Shown: positions 59,011 to 64,000 of the stretch, piece after piece
Position numbering within the stretch: position 1 is the first letter of the stretch
How the letters are laid out: each line of letters starts with the position of its first letter
Assembly (NCBI RefSeq): GCF_014643595.1
Contig: NZ_BMJT01000008.1
Span: forward strand, 62,001-126,000
Reading direction: 5' to 3'
DNA length: 64,000 nt
Source: Lysinibacillus alkalisoli
GTDB taxonomy: Bacteria > Bacillota > Bacilli > Bacillales_A > Planococcaceae
Notes under the pieces: generated by a model
What the model saw: the letters and a program-made list of their open reading frames with translations, nothing else
Told to the model about the DNA's origin: nothing
Databases searched by the model: none
Position numbers and translations under genes: made by a program

Positions 59011-59409
59011 ATGACAATGACTGATCCGATTGCAGATATGCTTACTCGCATTCGTAATGCGAACATGGTTCGTCACGAGAAGTTAGAAGTACCGGCTTCA
59101 AACGTGAAAAAAGAAATCGCTGAAATTTTAAAGCGTGAAGGTTTTGTACGTGATGTTGAATATGTTGAAGACAACAAGCAAGGTATTATTCGTATCTTCT
59201 TAAAATATGGCAAAGATAATGAACGTGTTATCACAGGCCTAAAACGTATTTCTAAACCAGGTTTACGTGTATATGCTAAAACGAATGAAGTACCTAAAGT
59301 ATTAAACGGTTTAGGTATCGCTTTAGTATCAACTTCAAACGGTGTATTAACAGACAAAGAAGCTCGCGCTAAACAAGTTGGCGGCGAAGTTCTAGCATAC
59401 GTTTGGTAA
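59011..59409 (+). CDS. rpsH: 30S ribosomal protein S8
   Basis: 132-residue S8, a primary 16S rRNA binder and, in E. coli, the spc-operon repressor. [20 protein letters not shown] and the tail [20 protein letters not shown] are diagnostic. GGAGGTAAA precedes ATG 59011. No clear S8 target is visible before rplE in this window. Confidence 0.98.
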   Translation: MTMTDPIADMLTRIRNANMVRHEKLEVPASNVKKEIAEILKREGFVRDVEYVEDNKQGIIRIFLKYGKDNERVITGLKRISKPGLRVYAKTNEVPKVLNGLGIALVSTSNGVLTDKEARAKQVGGEVLAYVW

Positions 59410-59438
59410 TTAGCAACAAAAGAATGGAGGTGCAATAA

Positions 59439-59978
59439 ATGTCTCGTATTGGTAAAAACCCAATTGAGGTGCCAGCAGGTGTAACAGTAACTGTTGCTGA
59501 AGGTAACGCTGTTACTGTAAAAGGCCCTAAAGGCGAATTAAATCGCTCACTAAACTCTGATATGAAAATCGAACAAGAAGGCACAGTAATTACAATTACT
59601 CGTCCATCTGAATCGAAAGAACACCGTACAAACCACGGTACTACTCGTGCGCTTTTAGCGAACATGGTTACTGGCGTTTCTACAGGTTTCGAACGTAAAT
59701 TAGAATTAAATGGTGTTGGTTACCGTGCTCAATTGCAGGGTAAGAAACTAGTGTTAAACGTAGGTTTATCACACCCAGTAGAATTCACACCAGAAGATGG
59801 TGTTGAAGTTGAAGTACCAGCTAACAATATTATTATTGTTAAAGGTATTAGCAAAGAACGCGTAGGCGCTCTTGCATCAAGTATCCGTGCGGTACGTCCA
59901 CCTGAGCCATATAAAGGTAAAGGTATCCGTTATGAAGGCGAATACGTTCGTCGTAAAGAAGGTAAAACAGGTAAATAA
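59439..59978 (+). CDS. rplF: 50S ribosomal protein L6
   Basis: 179-residue two-domain L6 near the sarcin-ricin loop. Starts [20 protein letters not shown]; the C-terminal [20 protein letters not shown] is the family mark. GGAGGTG precedes the ATG. Standard spc position between rpsH and rplR. Confidence 0.98.
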   Translation: MSRIGKNPIEVPAGVTVTVAEGNAVTVKGPKGELNRSLNSDMKIEQEGTVITITRPSESKEHRTNHGTTRALLANMVTGVSTGFERKLELNGVGYRAQLQGKKLVLNVGLSHPVEFTPEDGVEVEVPANNIIIVKGISKERVGALASSIRAVRPPEPYKGKGIRYEGEYVRRKEGKTGK

Positions 59979-60009
59979 TGCTGCATAGCATTAGAAAGGA
60001 GTGACCTCT

Positions 60010-60369
60010 GTGATTACGAAACAAGATAAAAATCAAGTTCGTAAAAAACGTCATGCGCGTGTTCGTACAAAGATTTCAGGTACTGCTGAACGTCCACGTT
60101 TAAACGTATTCCGTTCAAACAAGAACATTTATGCGCAATTAATCGATGATGTGGCAGGTGTTACAATTGTTAGTGCTTCAACAATGGAAAAAGAGTTTGA
60201 AGGCGCTGGCAGTAACGTAGAAGCTGCAACTAAAATCGGTGAAGCAATCGCTAAACGCGCTGCGGAAAAAAACATCACAAATGTTGTATTTGACCGCGGT
60301 GGTTACTTATATCATGGTCGTGTGAAAGCTTTAGCAGAAGCTGCACGCGAGAACGGCTTACAATTTTAA
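60010..60369 (+). CDS. rplR: 50S ribosomal protein L18
   Basis: 119-residue L18 that binds 5S rRNA with L5. [20 protein letters not shown] and [20 protein letters not shown] are diagnostic. GTG 60010 has AAAGGAGTGA upstream and begins MITKQDKN, as in relatives; GTG 60001 overlaps the ribosome-binding site. Confidence 0.97.
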   Translation: MITKQDKNQVRKKRHARVRTKISGTAERPRLNVFRSNKNIYAQLIDDVAGVTIVSASTMEKEFEGAGSNVEAATKIGEAIAKRAAEKNITNVVFDRGGYLYHGRVKALAEAARENGLQF

Positions 60370-60390
60370 TAAGAAGGAGGGACACATTAC

Positions 60391-60894
60391 ATGAGTCAGA
60401 TTGACGCAAACAAACTTGGAGAACTTGAAGAACGCGTAGTTACAATTAACCGTGTTGCTAAAGTTGTTAAAGGTGGTCGTCGTTTCCGCTTTACAGCATT
60501 AGTTGTTGTTGGAGATAAGAATGGTCATGTAGGCTTCGGTACGGGTAAAGCTCAGGAAGTTCCAGATGCGATCCGTAAAGCAATTGAAGATGCGAAGAAA
60601 AACTTAGTTGAAGTACCACGCGTTGATGGTACAACTCCACACTTAGTAATTGGTCGCTTCGGCGCAGGAGAAATTTTAATCAAACCTGCTGCTCCTGGTA
60701 CAGGAGTTATCGCAGGTGGACCAGTACGTGCTGTATTAGAGCTTGCTGGTATTACGGATATTCTTTCAAAATCTTTAGGTTCAAACACACCAATTAACAT
60801 GGTACGTGCTACAATCAAAGGTTTAACTGAATTAAAACGTGTAGAGGACGTTGCGAAATTACGCGGTAAATCAGTGGAAGAAATCTTAGGTTAA
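60391..60894 (+). CDS. rpsE: 30S ribosomal protein S5
   Basis: 167-residue S5, which helps set decoding accuracy. [20 protein letters not shown] contains the spectinomycin-contact loop in sensitive form (VVKGGR). The C-terminal domain has [28 protein letters not shown] precedes ATG 60391. Confidence 0.98.
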   Translation: MSQIDANKLGELEERVVTINRVAKVVKGGRRFRFTALVVVGDKNGHVGFGTGKAQEVPDAIRKAIEDAKKNLVEVPRVDGTTPHLVIGRFGAGEILIKPAAPGTGVIAGGPVRAVLELAGITDILSKSLGSNTPINMVRATIKGLTELKRVEDVAKLRGKSVEEILG

Positions 60895-60908
60895 GGGGGG
60901 GACTTATA

Positions 60909-61091
60909 ATGGCTAACAAATTACAAATCACCCTTACTAAATCTGTAATCGGTACTAAACCGGTACAACGTAAAACAGTTGAAGCATTAGGCTTACGCAA
61001 AGTTAACCAAACTGTAGAACACAACGACAACGTAGCTGTTCGCGGTATGATTAACAAAGTAGCTCATTTAGTTACTGTAACAGAAATTTAA
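60909..61091 (+). CDS. rpmD: 50S ribosomal protein L30
   Basis: 60-residue L30. [20 protein letters not shown] and [20 protein letters not shown] are typical of the bacterial short form. The ribosome-binding site is AAGGGGGGGA. It is in its usual place between rpsE and rplO. Confidence 0.97.
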   Translation: MANKLQITLTKSVIGTKPVQRKTVEALGLRKVNQTVEHNDNVAVRGMINKVAHLVTVTEI

Positions 61092-61126
61092 TTTTCAATC
61101 ATTGAACAAGGAGGTGCCACATAATA

Positions 61127-61567
61127 ATGAAACTGCATGAGTTAAAACCATCAGTAGGCTCTCGTAAAGAGCGTAACCGCGTTGGTCGTGGTATCGGTTC
61201 TGGTAATGGTAAAACTTCTGGTAAAGGTCATAAAGGTCAGAAAGCACGTTCAGGCGGCGGCGTACGCCCAGGCTTTGAAGGTGGTCAAAACCCATTATAC
61301 CGTCGTTTACCGAAGCGTGGTTTTACTAATATCAACCGTAAAGAATACGCAATCGTTAACTTAGAAGTTTTAAATCGTTTCGAAGATGGTGCAGAAGTTA
61401 CACCTGCAGCATTAGTTGAAACTGGTATCGTGAGCAAAGAGAAAGCTGGAATTAAAGTTTTAGGCAATGGAACTTTAGAGAAAAAGCTAACCGTAAAAGC
61501 TCATAAATTCTCAGCTTCTGCAAAAGAAGCAATCGAGAATGCTGGCGGACAAACTGAGGTGATTTAA
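61127..61567 (+). CDS. rplO: 50S ribosomal protein L15
   Basis: 146-residue L15. Glycine-rich RNA-binding N-terminus ([20 protein letters not shown], then [20 protein letters not shown]) and a globular C-terminal domain. AAGGAGGTG precedes ATG 61127. The stop overlaps the secY start (TAATG), so they are translationally coupled. Confidence 0.98.
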   Translation: MKLHELKPSVGSRKERNRVGRGIGSGNGKTSGKGHKGQKARSGGGVRPGFEGGQNPLYRRLPKRGFTNINRKEYAIVNLEVLNRFEDGAEVTPAALVETGIVSKEKAGIKVLGNGTLEKKLTVKAHKFSASAKEAIENAGGQTEVI

Positions 61568-62862
61568 TGTTTCAAACGATCTCAAACTTTATGCGTGTTC
61601 GAGATATTAGAAATAAAATCATTTTCACACTATTAATGCTAATTGTCTTCCGTATTGGTACTTTTGTTCCTGTACCAGGTGTAGACGCAAGTGTATTACA
61701 AGCAGCAAACGAGTTTAACTTAGTTGGCTTCTTGAATACATTTGGTGGTGGTGCATTGGCTAAATTCTCGATTTTTGCACTCGGAATTTTCCCATACATC
61801 ACAGCTTCAATTATTGTTCAGCTATTACAAATGGACATTGTTCCTAAATTTGCTGAGTGGGCTAAACAGGGTGAAGTTGGTCGACGCAAATTAGCGCAAT
61901 TTACGCGTTACTTTACAATTGTATTAGCTTTTATCCAATCATTTGCGATGTCTTTTGGCTTCAACAGAATGTATGGTGGGCAGTTAATACAAGATGAGTC
62001 GATTTTGACATATGTTACAATTTCAATTGTGCTTACAGCAGGTACAGCTTTTCTTCTATGGTTAGCTGAGCAGATTACTGCTTACGGTGTAGGAAATGGT
62101 GTTTCAATTGTAATTTTTGCAGGTATTGCTGCTGCTATTCCAAACGCAGTAAACCAACTTTATGCTCAACAAATCCAAGGTGCTGGTGAACAATTATTCA
62201 TCAATTTAGTCATTTTAGGATTGTTAGTATTAGTAATGTTAGCAGTTGTAGTTGGCGTAATTTATGTGCAACAAGCACTTCGAAAAATTCCGATTCAATA
62301 TGCTAAAAGAGTAACAGGACGTAACCAAGTAACAGGCGCTCAACAAACACATTTACCGTTAAAAGTAAATGCTGCTGGGGTTATTCCGGTAATCTTTGCG
62401 TCAGCGTTCTTGATGACACCTCAAACTCTAGGTATGTTCTTTGGGGAAAACAGTGTAACAACATTTATTAATAACACATTTGACTATACAAAACCGGTTG
62501 GTATGTTAGTTTATGTATTGTTAATTGTTGCTTTCACTTACTTCTACGCTTTTGTACAAGTAAATCCAGAGAATGTAGCTGACAATTTAAAGAAACAAGG
62601 TGCTTACATACCAGGTATTCGCCCGGGTGCAAGTACACAAGAGTACTTAACGAGTGTACTGTATCGTTTGACATTTGTTGGAGCTTTATTCTTAACGGTG
62701 ATTACAATTATGCCAATCATCTTTATTAATGTATTAGGTTTACCACAATCTGCTCAAATTGGCGGTACAAGTATGATCATCGTAGTCGGCGTTGCGCTAG
62801 AAACGATGAAACAACTTGAGTCTCAACTTGTGAAACGTCACTACAAAGGCTTTATGAAATAA
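61567..62862 (+). CDS. secY: Protein translocase channel subunit SecY
   Basis: 431-residue channel of the Sec translocon, with ten membrane helices. [17 protein letters not shown] in helix 1, the plug region [20 protein letters not shown], and [10 protein letters not shown] and the C-terminal RHYKGFMK are family marks. The ATG overlaps the rplO stop. A 38-nt hairpin follows before adk. Confidence 0.98.
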   Translation: MFQTISNFMRVRDIRNKIIFTLLMLIVFRIGTFVPVPGVDASVLQAANEFNLVGFLNTFGGGALAKFSIFALGIFPYITASIIVQLLQMDIVPKFAEWAKQGEVGRRKLAQFTRYFTIVLAFIQSFAMSFGFNRMYGGQLIQDESILTYVTISIVLTAGTAFLLWLAEQITAYGVGNGVSIVIFAGIAAAIPNAVNQLYAQQIQGAGEQLFINLVILGLLVLVMLAVVVGVIYVQQALRKIPIQYAKRVTGRNQVTGAQQTHLPLKVNAAGVIPVIFASAFLMTPQTLGMFFGENSVTTFINNTFDYTKPVGMLVYVLLIVAFTYFYAFVQVNPENVADNLKKQGAYIPGIRPGASTQEYLTSVLYRLTFVGALFLTVITIMPIIFINVLGLPQSAQIGGTSMIIVVGVALETMKQLESQLVKRHYKGFMK

Positions 62863-62863
62863 T

Positions 62864-62901
62864 GTTGGTTTTTGGGAACGGTTGACGTTTCCATAACCAG
62901 C
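62864..62901 (+). other. 14-bp hairpin between secY and adk
   Basis: GTTGGTT/AACCAGC (one G-T) and GGGAACG/CGTTTCC (one G-T) stems around a GTTGA loop, with a TTT/AT internal loop. No T-run follows. It ends about 9 bases before the adk ribosome-binding site GGGGAGAG. Confidence 0.5.
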
Positions 62902-62904
62902 TAA

Positions 62905-63582
<678 letters not shown>

Positions 63583-63913
63583 TACCCGGCTCCGGGCGCA
63601 GATAACTGCTACCGCGGGAGCATGCATGCGGGAGCAACACAACGAAACATAATTTTTGAGAGTTGCAAAAGCATATTGTGCCCGGTAGATGCACAGCCAC
63701 TTGAAAAAGTGATGGGCATGAAATGGGTTCGTGGAAGCATCTGTGTATTTGCTCGGATTGTGTGAAGCGAAAACCAGACGAGGCGTCTTTCGAACATCTC
63801 TCATGCAATCCAAACATATATGTTGAAACGAGTTGCTTCAAATAAGAAGACATGTCGTTATATGATATAGCGCGTGAGACCTGAAAACGCATATAGAAGG
63901 GAGACAGAGTAAG
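63583..63913 (+). ncRNA. Candidate structured RNA or infA leader replacing map in the adk-infA interval
   Basis: 331 bases without a convincing gene, about 46% G+C by hand count (near 51% in the first 138), clearly above the AT-rich spacers elsewhere in this window. Elements seen in order: CCCG-GCTC-CGGG (63585-63596); direct repeat GCGGGAGCA at 63614 and 63628 around the palindrome GCATGCATGC; TGCCC/GGGCA (63679/63714) enclosing a 5-bp stem with a GAAA tetraloop (63698-63711); AGATGC/GCATCT (63687/63737), which crosses that pairing; CGAA-AGACG/CGTCT-TTCG (63768-63792); TTGAA/TTCAA (63823-63841); ATAT-GCG/CGC-ATAT (63865-63894). No T-run. AGAAGGGAGA at the end is the infA ribosome-binding site. 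Function unknown; it may be a leader or a separate RNA. Confidence 0.45.
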
Positions 63914-64000
63914 ATGGCGAAAGATGATGTAATTGAAGTCGAAGGTACAGTTGTTGAGACTTTGCCAAACGCGATGTTTAAGGTAGAATTAGAGAACGGT
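63914..64000 (+). CDS. infA: Translation initiation factor IF-1 (3' truncated by window edge)
   Basis: First 29 residues, [20 protein letters not shown] then MFKVELENG, the conserved start of the 72-residue OB-fold factor IF-1. ATG 63914 is preceded by AGAAGGGAGA. The window ends inside the gene. Its usual neighbours downstream (rpmJ, rpsM, rpsK, rpoA) should follow outside the window. Confidence 0.97.
   Translation, partial: MAKDDVIEVEGTVVETLPNAMFKVELENG

Noticed and set aside
63712-63765. 17-codon frame starting ATGGGCATG in the adk-infA spacer, as a possible leader peptide
   Set aside because: GTGA is the only upstream purine stretch and there is no terminator or codon bias to suggest attenuation. 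Kept only as part of the structured region.

Overview
This AT-rich window is a chromosomal segment of a low-GC Gram-positive bacterium (Bacillota, order Bacillales). The evidence is the CtsR-McsA-McsB-ClpC heat-shock operon, a T-box leader, an L10 leader, zinc-type S14, a Cys-Cys-Cys-Asp adenylate kinase lid, TTG starts on rpoB and rpoC, and the Bacillus-like order from radA to infA. A member of the Planococcaceae/Caryophanaceae (Kurthia or Lysinibacillus relatives) is my best guess, but the family assignment is weakly supported.

Layout. (a) 1-3201: the end of a branched-chain amino-acid ABC transporter operon, livH(partial)-livM-livG-livF. (b) 3.3-19.8 kb: accessory and metabolic genes. These are a GNAT acetyltransferase, an alcohol dehydrogenase behind a perfect cre box, RluF, the decayed end of a siderophore-binding protein gene, an aldehyde dehydrogenase with its DUF779 partner, a DUF4003 protein, an acyl-CoA thioesterase, a HemAT-type aerotaxis sensor, a small membrane protein, CorA with a methyltransferase, a DUF4870 protein, the ctsR-mcsA-mcsB-clpC operon with its CtsR operator, and an inverted M48 protease gene. 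(c) 19.9-33.7 kb: radA, the PIN/TRAM protein gene yacL, ispD, ispF, gltX, a Cys T-box with cysS, mrnC, rlmB, rae1, sigH, rpmG, secE, nusG, rplK, rplA, the L10 leader with rplJ-rplL, and an RsmC-like methyltransferase. (d) 33.7-46.1 kb: rpoB, rpoC, and the str operon rpsL-rpsG-fusA-tuf. (e) 46.1-52.1 kb: a complete Bce-type peptide-antibiotic sensing and detoxification module (response regulator, kinase, ATPase, permease) and a YuiF-type Na+/H+-antiporter-superfamily protein, lying between tuf and rpsJ. (f) 52.2-64.0 kb: the S10-spc operon from rpsJ to secY and adk, then a structured spacer and the start of infA.

Most of the window is the transcription and translation core, read on the + strand. 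Regulation is largely visible in the leaders: a Cys T-box, the L10 leader, two L1-site-like hairpins (before rplK and rplA), an S10 leader, and hairpins next to the rpsS and rplN ribosome-binding sites. Compared with the Bacillus subtilis order, four places lack expected genes: disA (radA-yacL), cysE (gltX-cysS), the L7Ae-like ybxF (rpoC-rpsL), and map with the KOW gene (adk-infA).

The least explained stretch is 63583-63913. It is a 331-nt adk-infA spacer, GC-richer than the other spacers, with several hairpins and two mutually exclusive pairings. It is the best candidate here for an undescribed RNA element.
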